A stretch of 64,000 nt of DNA. Origin: Pirellulales bacterium (lineage in GTDB: Bacteria > Planctomycetota > Planctomycetia > Pirellulales > Lacipirellulaceae). Shown piece after piece: positions 33,496-41,344 of the stretch. Both the position numbers and the translations under genes were made by a program. The stretch is taken from contig JAKVCC010000012.1 of assembly GCA_022448265.1 (NCBI GenBank), forward strand, positions 62,001-126,000, read 5' to 3'. The notes under the pieces are model-generated. The model worked only from the letters and a program-made list of their open reading frames with translations, ran no database searches and was not told the origin of the DNA. The stretch's first letter is position 1; the number at the start of each line of letters is the position of its first letter.

Positions 33496-36400
33496 ATGCC
33501 TGAGCCCTCTGTTTTTTTTAATCGCAAACCGGTATGCGATCGCACTGTCGCCACCCATCGTGAGCAACAGCCACTCCTACCTTATGCGGAGTTGCACTGC
33601 CTGACTAACTTTACCTTCTTGGAGGGCGCGTCGCACCCAGATGAATTGGTCGTGCGTGCCGCCGAGTTGGGCTACAAGGCGCTAGCGGTTACCGATCGCA
33701 ACAGTCTGGCAGGGGTGGTCCGTGCACACGCCGCGGCCGAGGAAAGCGGAATAAAGCTGATTGTCGGATCAGAAATCACGCCCGCCGACGCCCCGCCAAT
33801 TGTCCTACTGGCTACCGACCGCGCGGCCTACGGCCGACTCGCGCGTTTGATCACCCTCGGTCGCCGTCGCGCTGAAAAAGGTGCCTGCCATCTGGAATTG
33901 CAGGATATCGCTACGTACAACGGGGGTCTTTTGGCCATGGTCATTTTCCCGCGCGAGGTGCAGCCTTGCGGAATCAAAAATCTGCACGCCTACCGCGATA
34001 TTTTTGGCGACCGACTTTATGCGCTGGCCGAGCTACATTATGGTGTCGACGACTATCACCGACTGGACCAACTAGTTCGTCTGGCAGATCAATCCAGTAT
34101 TCCTCTAGTCGCGGGGGGAGATGTTCACTACCACGCGCGGCAGCGGATGGTTTTGCAGCATGCCCTGACAGCTATCCGGCACGGGACCACTGTTACAAAG
34201 CTAGGCCGCCGGTGCCTGCCCAATGCCGAGAGGCACCTCCGGTCACTCGAGGAGATCCAAGCGATTTTTTCTGGTGTTTCTGGGGCCCTACAGCGGACGA
34301 TAGAAATTGCAGATCGCTGCACCTTCTCATTGGACCAGTTGCGTTACGAATATCCAGAAGAGTTAGCGCCGTCCAGTCAGACTCCCATGCAGTACCTTCA
34401 CCGCCTTGTCCGGAAAGGCGCCAACGAGCGGTATGGCACGTCGCTCTCGAAAAAAGTCGGCAGTCTGTTGGAACACGAACTGAAGCTAATTGAACAGCTT
34501 CACTACGAAGCGTTTTTTCTGACAGTAAACGATATCGTGCAGTTTGCTCGATCCAGAGGTATCCTCTGCCAAGGACGTGGGTCCGCCGCAAATTCCGCCG
34601 TTTGCTACTGTCTTGGTATTACGACAGTCGATCCCAACGAACACGAGTTGCTTTTTGAGCGATTTATGAGTGAAGAGCGCAATGAATCGCCAGACATCGA
34701 CGTCGACTTCGAACACGAACGCCGCGAGGAAGTGCTGCAATACGTCTACCACAAGTATGGTCGCGAGCGAGCCGGTCTCGCTGCAACCGTGATCACCTAC
34801 CGTGTGCGCAGCGCGATTCGCGATGTTGGCAAGGCGCTAGGACTTTCGATCGACTGCGTCGATGCGCTGGCAAAGAACTACGATTCTCATAGCGAAGGGG
34901 GTTTGATTCCCGAGCGGTGCCGGCAGAGCGGCATCGACCCGGAATCGCAAATCGGCCGTCAATTGCTGATGTTGGTGAACGATCTGGTTGGATTTCCGCG
35001 CCATCTCTCGCAGCATGTTGGCGGCATGGTCATCACCCGGGGACCACTTTGTGAAGTGGTGCCGATCGAAAATGCGGCAATGCAAGACCGCACAGTCATC
35101 GAGTGGGACAAAGACGATCTCAACGAACTTGGCATTCTTAAAGTTGATTGCCTGGCGCTGGGAATGCTCACTGCCATTCGTAAGTGTTTCGATTTTATTA
35201 AATCGTCGACGGGTCGGAGTTTTTCGATTGACACGATCCCGGCGGAAGACCCCGATGTTTATGCGATGATTAGCCGCGCAGACACGGTGGGCGTGTTTCA
35301 GATCGAGAGCCGGGCTCAAATGAACATGCTGCCGCAGCTGAAGCCAAAAACTTTCTACGATCTGGTGATTGAGGTGGCGATTGTGCGGCCTGGTCCGATC
35401 CAGGGCGACATGGTGCATCCCTACCTGCGTCGTCGCAATAAGGAAGAGAAGGTGGAGTACGAGAGCAAGGAAGTCGAAGGGGTGCTGCGCCGGACGCTTG
35501 GTGTACCTTTGTTTCAGGAGCAGGCGATGCAATTGGCCGTCGTGGCGGCCGGATTTTCACCGGGGGAGGCCGACCACTTACGGCGCGCGATGGGGGGGTG
35601 GCGGCGTCCCGGTCTGATCGACAACTATCACAAGATGCTCACCGATGGCATGCTTGCCAAGGGCTACTCTCCCGAATTTTCCGAGCAACTGTTTAACCAG
35701 ATTCGCGGCTTCGGCAATTATGGATTTCCCGAATCGCACGCGGCGAGTTTTGCCAAGCTTGTCTACGTTTCCTCATGGCTCAAGCACTACCACCCGGCGG
35801 CTTTTGCCGCTGGAATTATCAACAGCCAGCCGATGGGCTTCTACTCGCCGGCTCAACTTGTTCGCGATGCCAAAGAGCATGGCGTCGAGGTCCGGCCCAG
35901 CGACGTTAATCACAGCGACTGGGATTGCACTTTAGAGCCAGCCCCCCCTGCCCTGTCACCGTTTTTGCCGCTGTCGGCACGCGACGGAACAGTCTCGCGC
36001 AAAAGTGGCGGCTCTTCGTTGCGACTCGGCATGCGGCTTATTCGCGGCCTTCAAGAATCAACAGCCCACGCTATTGTGGAAGCACGGCTTAGACCGTATC
36101 GCTCGGTGGGTGAACTGGGCGCTCGAGCGGGCGTTGGAAAACCGGTGATCGAACAACTGGCCGAGGCCGGTGCCCTGGAGTCACTTCAGTTCGATCGGCG
36201 CACCGCTCTCTGGCAGGCCCTAGACCAGCCACTCTCGACGAAAGACCAGCCGCTTTTCGGCAGCTTGGCCGCCGACGATACATCGGCGCCGGAACTACCT
36301 GCCCTAAGCCTGCAAGAGGAAGTTTTTTCGGATTATCAGACTACGGGATTATCTCTTCGCGACCATCCGATCTCGTTTTTTCGTGACAGGCTCGACGTAT

Positions 36401-36726
36401 TAGGCGCCACGCCTGCGTCAGAACTTACAGGCCATTCTCACGGCAGTGCGGTCACGGTAGCGGGTCTGGTGCTTATGCGTCAGAGGCCAGGCACTGCCAA
36501 AGGAATTACTTTTTTAACACTCGAAGACGAGTCGGGCATGACCAACCTCATCATCCATCGGCAGACTTGGAAGAAGTTCGAGCTGGTCGCCCGAAGATCC
36601 AAGGCGCTCATTGCCTGCGGACTCCTGGAACGCAAGGAATCGGTTGTCCACATTATCGTTTCCAGTATGCAGGACTTGGAAACGCAACAGAAGCAACTTC
36701 GCCACAGCTCTCGAGATTTTCGCTAG
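33496..36726 (+). CDS. dnaE2: Error-prone DNA polymerase III alpha subunit DnaE2
   Basis: DnaE2 performs error-prone synthesis past DNA lesions with ImuA and ImuB. The protein has 1076 residues, the expected length. The N-terminal PHP domain begins YAELHCLTNFTFLEGASHPD and continues ALAVTDRNSLAGVVRAHAAA. The polymerase core has ILCQGRGSAANSAVCYCLGI, the catalytic Asp pair in PDIDVDFEHERREE, FPRHLSQHVGGMVIT and ADTVGVFQIESRAQMNMLP. Helix-hairpin-helix (RVGKP-like GARAGVGKPVIEQLAEAGAL) and OB-fold (VTVAGLVLMRQRPGTAKGIT, FLTLEDESGMTNLI) domains end the chain, all typical of DnaE2 rather than DnaE1. It is the last gene of the cassette. Confidence 0.96.
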   Translation: MPEPSVFFNRKPVCDRTVATHREQQPLLPYAELHCLTNFTFLEGASHPDELVVRAAELGYKALAVTDRNSLAGVVRAHAAAEESGIKLIVGSEITPADAPPIVLLATDRAAYGRLARLITLGRRRAEKGACHLELQDIATYNGGLLAMVIFPREVQPCGIKNLHAYRDIFGDRLYALAELHYGVDDYHRLDQLVRLADQSSIPLVAGGDVHYHARQRMVLQHALTAIRHGTTVTKLGRRCLPNAERHLRSLEEIQAIFSGVSGALQRTIEIADRCTFSLDQLRYEYPEELAPSSQTPMQYLHRLVRKGANERYGTSLSKKVGSLLEHELKLIEQLHYEAFFLTVNDIVQFARSRGILCQGRGSAANSAVCYCLGITTVDPNEHELLFERFMSEERNESPDIDVDFEHERREEVLQYVYHKYGRERAGLAATVITYRVRSAIRDVGKALGLSIDCVDALAKNYDSHSEGGLIPERCRQSGIDPESQIGRQLLMLVNDLVGFPRHLSQHVGGMVITRGPLCEVVPIENAAMQDRTVIEWDKDDLNELGILKVDCLALGMLTAIRKCFDFIKSSTGRSFSIDTIPAEDPDVYAMISRADTVGVFQIESRAQMNMLPQLKPKTFYDLVIEVAIVRPGPIQGDMVHPYLRRRNKEEKVEYESKEVEGVLRRTLGVPLFQEQAMQLAVVAAGFSPGEADHLRRAMGGWRRPGLIDNYHKMLTDGMLAKGYSPEFSEQLFNQIRGFGNYGFPESHAASFAKLVYVSSWLKHYHPAAFAAGIINSQPMGFYSPAQLVRDAKEHGVEVRPSDVNHSDWDCTLEPAPPALSPFLPLSARDGTVSRKSGGSSLRLGMRLIRGLQESTAHAIVEARLRPYRSVGELGARAGVGKPVIEQLAEAGALESLQFDRRTALWQALDQPLSTKDQPLFGSLAADDTSAPELPALSLQEEVFSDYQTTGLSLRDHPISFFRDRLDVLGATPASELTGHSHGSAVTVAGLVLMRQRPGTAKGITFLTLEDESGMTNLIIHRQTWKKFELVARRSKALIACGLLERKESVVHIIVSSMQDLETQQKQLRHSSRDFR

Positions 36727-37104
36727 GTTGCCTAGGTACGGAACTCTGCCTTTAGCTTCGTTTTTATGAGGCGTTCAGGTTTCGGCTATCCGGCGGATGT
36801 TAAGATTGGGAGTGTACGTTTCGCCGGAAGAGCCGTTTTGTGAGAACTGGCCAGGCTTGCGGCGATTTCAGTTTTAGCATCTTGGTAGGGTTTCTCCCTG
36901 TATGCCGGGTTTGGGGGGCTCCTGCACCTGGAAGCTATTTTTACTTGGTGTTCCAATCATGGGCCGAGAGTCGTACTCTCCGGCCTAGACGTTATACTGT
37001 ACTGGTGGATATTGGGCTGAGCAGACGCCCCCGGGCCCAATTCTATGCGACTTTGAGATTCCTGCTCGAGCCAATCATTTCAAGTTAGCTATTTCGAGTT
37101 CGCC
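36727..37104. other. Gene-free gap
   Basis: These 378 bases follow dnaE2 and precede the DUF1501 gene on the same strand. The one longer frame (36840-37088) has no family features. I see no strong hairpin or repeat. Confidence 0.4.
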
Positions 37105-38478
37105 ATGCTGAATCTAAGCTCTCGCGCTTCAGTCCATACCTGTGACGGCAAGACTCGGCGCGATTTTCTGCAGATTGGCACTCTGGGCGCGATCGGCCTC
37201 GGCCTGCCGCAGTATCTGGCGGCTGCAGCACAAGCAGGAATTGACCCCAAGCACGAAAATCAGTCGTGCATCATGATTTTCAACCTGGGTGCGCCAAGCC
37301 AACTCGATACCTTCGACATGAAGCCCGAAGCTCCGGCCGAGGTCCGTGGGCCGTTCAAACCAATTTCCACCAAAGGCGACTTTCAGGTCTCCAATATTTT
37401 ACCCGAACATGCCAAGATTGCCGACAAGTTTTCGATTGTGCGTTCCTGTTATCACACGGCAGCTGCGGTGCACGATGCGGGTTGGCAGATGTTGCAAACG
37501 GGTCGCCAGTTCACAGGTGGTGTCAACTATCCGCACGCAGGCGCAGTACTGCAGTACATGCGTGGTCGCCGAAGCGATCTTCCGGCCCACGTGGTGCTCC
37601 CCGAATCTATGGGAATGGGTGGAGGCAATCTTCCCAACGGACAGGCGGGCGGATTTCTTGGAAAAGCCTACGATCCATTTGTCTTGATGGCGGATCCGAG
37701 CCAAGAGAAATTTCATGTTCCTGATTTATTGCCTCCTCAGGGCCTGGGCGAGGTCCGCATCGATAGGCGTCGCCGTATGCGCAGTGCTATCGAGGCACGT
37801 ATGAAAGAGTTGGAGGCCACGGAGTCGGCCAAGGTGCTTGACGCAAATTTTGTGGCGGCCTATCGGTTGATGAGCAGCGCCGAGGCTCGCGACGCCTTTG
37901 ACCTAACCAAGGAATCTGTCTCCGTGCGCGAGCGCTATGGGATGAATCGCTTTGGACAGTGTTGCCTGCTGGCACGACGTTTGATCGAGGCGGGTGTCCG
38001 CTTCGTTACAGTGAATACTTTTTTGACAGTGTTTAACGAGATCACCTGGGATATCCACGGCAGCAAACCCTTTACAACAATCGAAGGCATGAAAAATATC
38101 GTGGCGCCGATGTACGACCAGGCCTACTCCGCGCTGATCACCGATTTGGATGCACGAGGCATGTTGGATAGCACCATGGTTTGTGGGCTGGCCGAGTTTG
38201 GCCGGACACCCAAGGTGAACCCTGCCGGCGGACGCGATCACTGGCCGCAGTGTTTTACGTGTACGTTTGCCGGAGGTGGTGTGCAAGGAGGCCGCGCGAT
38301 TGGGGCAAGTGATCCCATTGGTGGCGCGCCCGTTGATCGGCCGACCCAGCCAAGCGAAGTGATTGCGACGATCTTCAAGAGTTTGGGGTTGGACTTGCAT
38401 GCCGAAATGCCTGGTCCGGGTGGTCGACCGTTTCCGCTAGTGGACTTTGGTGTTCGTGAGATTGATGAATTGTTTTAA
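37105..38478 (+). CDS. DUF1501 protein with twin-arginine signal
   Basis: The protein has 457 residues. The N-terminus carries TRRDFLQIGTLGAIGLGLPQ, a Tat-type signal with the RRDFL motif, so folded export is expected. The DUF1501 body (alkaline-phosphatase/sulfatase fold) shows SCIMIFNLGAPSQLDTFDMK, then DKFSIVRSCYHTAAAVHDAG, YPHAGAVLQYMRGRRSDLPA, EAGVRFVTVNTF, STMVCGLAEFGRTPKVNPAG and GRDHWPQCFTCTFAGGGVQG. The conserved Asp/His set fits metal binding in this superfamily, but no activity has been shown for DUF1501. In planctomycetes it almost always sits beside a DUF1549/DUF1553 cytochrome-domain gene, as here (38652), so the two products are thought to act together outside the cytoplasm. 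Confidence 0.95.
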   Translation: MLNLSSRASVHTCDGKTRRDFLQIGTLGAIGLGLPQYLAAAAQAGIDPKHENQSCIMIFNLGAPSQLDTFDMKPEAPAEVRGPFKPISTKGDFQVSNILPEHAKIADKFSIVRSCYHTAAAVHDAGWQMLQTGRQFTGGVNYPHAGAVLQYMRGRRSDLPAHVVLPESMGMGGGNLPNGQAGGFLGKAYDPFVLMADPSQEKFHVPDLLPPQGLGEVRIDRRRRMRSAIEARMKELEATESAKVLDANFVAAYRLMSSAEARDAFDLTKESVSVRERYGMNRFGQCCLLARRLIEAGVRFVTVNTFLTVFNEITWDIHGSKPFTTIEGMKNIVAPMYDQAYSALITDLDARGMLDSTMVCGLAEFGRTPKVNPAGGRDHWPQCFTCTFAGGGVQGGRAIGASDPIGGAPVDRPTQPSEVIATIFKSLGLDLHAEMPGPGGRPFPLVDFGVREIDELF

Positions 38479-38651
38479 GGGTGGGGTTATGTTGGCGCGG
38501 CAAACGAAATATTAAATGCAGAGTGCACAGAGCCCTTGGCATGGCCCCATAGGCCGGAATCCCAAAAGCTAACAAGCTTTCAAGAAAATGCCTCACCGCA
38601 TTCCGTGGTGGGTCAAAAATCAAACTGGCGAATGAAGGGACCCAGCTGCAG

Positions 38652-41183
38652 ATGAAGGATGCAGTGTTGACATTGCTCTTGCTTGTACTCTCGGCCACCG
38701 TTGCGGGCGCAGCCGACATTCGAATATTGCCTGCCGAATTCGTGTTGCATGGAATTGAGGGCCGGCAGCAATTATCAGTAGTTACCATCAGGGACGGGCG
38801 CATCTCGGCCAGCGTCTCTGGTGACTCAGTGACGCTCGAGTCGAGCGATCCCTCAGTGGTCAAGATCGAGAGACACATGGCGGTCGCGGTGGGAGATGGC
38901 GCTGCCAAAATTGTAGCGGTACTTGGCGATGGGTCGACGGCCACCTCATCGGTTCGAGTTGAGTCGGCAGGTCCTGCCGCAGAGAGTATAGGCGATGCTG
39001 AGCAGGCGCATCGCTGGAGCTTCCGCAATGATGTGCAGTCGATCTTTTCGCGGATCGGTTGCAATGCTGGGGCGTGTCATGGAGCACTGGCGGGCAAAGG
39101 CGGATTTCGACTGTCCCTGCGCGGGTACGATGCACTTGCCGACTACCATACGGTTACCCGCGAGGCCCGTGGACGTCGGATCGAGATTGGCAATCCGGGG
39201 CAGAGCCTGGTTCTTGCCAAACCCTCTGGCGCGGTGCGCCATAAAGGTGGGCTGAAGCTGGATCCTAAGTCGCGCGACTACCGCATCCTTGCGGAGTGGA
39301 TTGCGGCGGGTGCGGCGGGGCCCAATGAAGATGATGCCAAGCTGCACCATATATGCGTGTTGCCCGAGTCGTCGCTTCTGCTACCTGGTGAGCAGTCGCG
39401 CATCCTCGTGCAGGCGCACTTCGATCAAGGGGATTCGTCGGGCCACGGTCGGCGGCGAGTTGTGGATGTCACCCATTGGGCCCGCTTCACGGCAACCGAC
39501 CAGTCCGTCGTCGACGTTGACCAGGACGGGAGTGTTTCCGTGCGCGGCAGTGGCGAAGGGGCGGTCCTTGTCTGGTTCGGCAGCAAGGTGGCCCTGGCAC
39601 GAATGACAGTGCCCTACCCAAACCGGGTCCCGCCAGATGCTTTTTCCAGCGCGCCGCGCCGCAACTTCATTGACGAGTTGAACCTCGCTCAGCTCCAGAC
39701 GCTCCAGCTTCGTCCCTCTCCCAGGTGTGACGACCAGGCCTTTCTGCGGCGCGCTACGCTCGACACCATCGGCCGCTTGCCGGCCGCTCACGAGCGAGAG
39801 GAGTATTTTTCGCAACTGCCTTCTGAGCGGCGCGATCGCCTCATTGAGCGTTTACTGGCAAGTGAAGACTTTGTGTACTACTGGACCTATCGCTGGTGCG
39901 ACATGTTGTCGATCAACGGAACTCGCTTGCGGCCGGTTGCGGTCAAGAGCTATTACCAATGGGTCCACAACGGGGTGAGCGAAAACCGGCCCTGGGACCA
40001 AATGGTCCGCGAGATCATCCTGGCGCGTGGCGAGAGCAATGCAAATGGGGCGACTAATTTCTACGCGCTCAATCAGAGCCCGGAGGAGATGACCGAGAAT
40101 GCGTGCCAGGCATTTCTGGGTTTGTCGATCGGTTGTGCCAAGTGCCACAATCATCCGCTCGAGAAGTGGACGAACGACCAGTACTATGCCATGGCCAATT
40201 TATTCGCGCGCGTTCGCGCAAAAGGTTGGGGAGGCGACCTGCGGACTGGCGATGGGCTCCGAACCCTCTATGTGGCGAGTTCGGGCGAGCTCATTCAGCC
40301 GAATAAAGGCAAACCGCAACCTCCGGCCCCGCTCGACGTCGAGCCGCTTTCCTTTGACGATCCAAACGACCGTCGCGAAGCGCTGGCGGACTGGATGACC
40401 GATCCGTCCAATCCTTATTTTTCTCGCGCGATTACTAATCGGGTATGGGCCAACTATTTTGGACGAGGATTGGTCGACGAGGTCGACGATTTGCGGCTAA
40501 GTAATCCGGCTTCCAACGAACCGCTCCTAGCCGCTACTGCAGAGCACCTCGTTGAAACCCGGTTCAACCTGAAGCAGTTGATGCGAACTATTCTCCAAAG
40601 TGAGACTTACCAGCGCAGCAGCGTTCCGCTGGCTGAGAATCGCGGCGAGAACAAGTACCTGAGTCGCTACTATCCGAGAAGGATGATGGCCGAAGTACTC
40701 CTCGATGCGATCGACCAAGTGCTAAAGACAACGACAAAGTTTTCGCATATTGGATTTCCGGGAGGTGACACGCAGGAAACCGACTTTTATGAGCGGGGGA
40801 CTCGAGCGATCGAACTCTACGACTCGGCCGTCAGCTCTTATTTCCTCAAGACATTTGGCCGCAATTCGCGGGAAATTACCTGTGAATGTCAGCGGAGCGA
40901 CGAGCCAAGCATGGTGCAAGTGCTTCATTTGTCGAACGGAGAAACACTGAACCCTAAACTTTACGATGCTGGTAACTGTATCGCCCAAGCAATTGCCGGC
41001 GAGGCAAGTGACGCCGAAATCATCAAGGCACTTTTTGTTGCGGCACTCACCCGCGAGCCTATGGAGAAGGAGCTGGCAGCAATACTATCGGTGGTTGCCG
41101 AGTACGGTGAAGAGCGATCCACTGCCCTGGCAGACGCCGCTTGGGGTATCCTCACGAGCCCTGAGTTTACGTTTAACCATTAA
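38652..41183 (+). CDS. Exported DUF1549/DUF1553 protein with Ig-like and cytochrome-c-like domains
   Basis: The protein has 843 residues with a signal peptide (TLLLLVLSATVAGAAD). The order is: a bacterial Ig-like domain (about 25-105), a planctomycete cytochrome-like region containing IGCNAGACHGALAGKGGFRL, a second Ig-like domain (about 225-320), the DUF1549 domain (RRNFIDELNLAQLQTLQLRP, DQAFLRRATLDTIGRLPAAH, and CAKCHNHPLEKW with a CxxCH heme site) and DUF1553 (NPYFSRAITNRVWANYFGRG, RFNLKQLMRTILQSETYQRS). The heme motifs imply covalent heme c and a periplasmic redox role; the substrate is unknown. It partners the DUF1501 gene 173 bases upstream. The reversed order (DUF1501 first) is less usual than the DUF1553-DUF1501 order I know. 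Confidence 0.93.
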   Translation: MKDAVLTLLLLVLSATVAGAADIRILPAEFVLHGIEGRQQLSVVTIRDGRISASVSGDSVTLESSDPSVVKIERHMAVAVGDGAAKIVAVLGDGSTATSSVRVESAGPAAESIGDAEQAHRWSFRNDVQSIFSRIGCNAGACHGALAGKGGFRLSLRGYDALADYHTVTREARGRRIEIGNPGQSLVLAKPSGAVRHKGGLKLDPKSRDYRILAEWIAAGAAGPNEDDAKLHHICVLPESSLLLPGEQSRILVQAHFDQGDSSGHGRRRVVDVTHWARFTATDQSVVDVDQDGSVSVRGSGEGAVLVWFGSKVALARMTVPYPNRVPPDAFSSAPRRNFIDELNLAQLQTLQLRPSPRCDDQAFLRRATLDTIGRLPAAHEREEYFSQLPSERRDRLIERLLASEDFVYYWTYRWCDMLSINGTRLRPVAVKSYYQWVHNGVSENRPWDQMVREIILARGESNANGATNFYALNQSPEEMTENACQAFLGLSIGCAKCHNHPLEKWTNDQYYAMANLFARVRAKGWGGDLRTGDGLRTLYVASSGELIQPNKGKPQPPAPLDVEPLSFDDPNDRREALADWMTDPSNPYFSRAITNRVWANYFGRGLVDEVDDLRLSNPASNEPLLAATAEHLVETRFNLKQLMRTILQSETYQRSSVPLAENRGENKYLSRYYPRRMMAEVLLDAIDQVLKTTTKFSHIGFPGGDTQETDFYERGTRAIELYDSAVSSYFLKTFGRNSREITCECQRSDEPSMVQVLHLSNGETLNPKLYDAGNCIAQAIAGEASDAEIIKALFVAALTREPMEKELAAILSVVAEYGEERSTALADAAWGILTSPEFTFNH

Positions 41184-41194
41184 TTTGGCGCGGT

Positions 41195-41244
41195 CATCAT
41201 GCAAGGCATGATGTCTACATTATCCATCACACTTGGTGTGATGG
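41195..41244 (+). repeat. Two tandem perfect hairpins
   Basis: CATCATGC-AAG-GCATGATG (41195-41213) is an 8-base perfect stem with a 3-base loop. Eleven bases on, CCATCACAC-TTG-GTGTGATGG (41224-41244) is a 9-base perfect stem with a 3-base loop. They share the outer CATCA/TGATG sequence and begin 12 bases after the stop of the DUF1549/1553 gene. No T-run follows either, so simple rho-independent termination is not supported. They could be an mRNA stabiliser or processing site, or a mobile palindromic repeat. Confidence 0.8.
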
Positions 41245-41344
41245 TTGCGGTGCTGCACCGATAACGCACTACAAAATATGGCGGTATCGAAATAGACCTA
41301 GAAGCTTACCCCCCCGTGATGTCGACAGTCGAACAAGCACTTCC

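Noticed and set aside
34837-35532. Minus-strand frame of 231 residues inside dnaE2
   Set aside because: The plus-strand product is an unmistakable polymerase; the antisense frame has no motifs.
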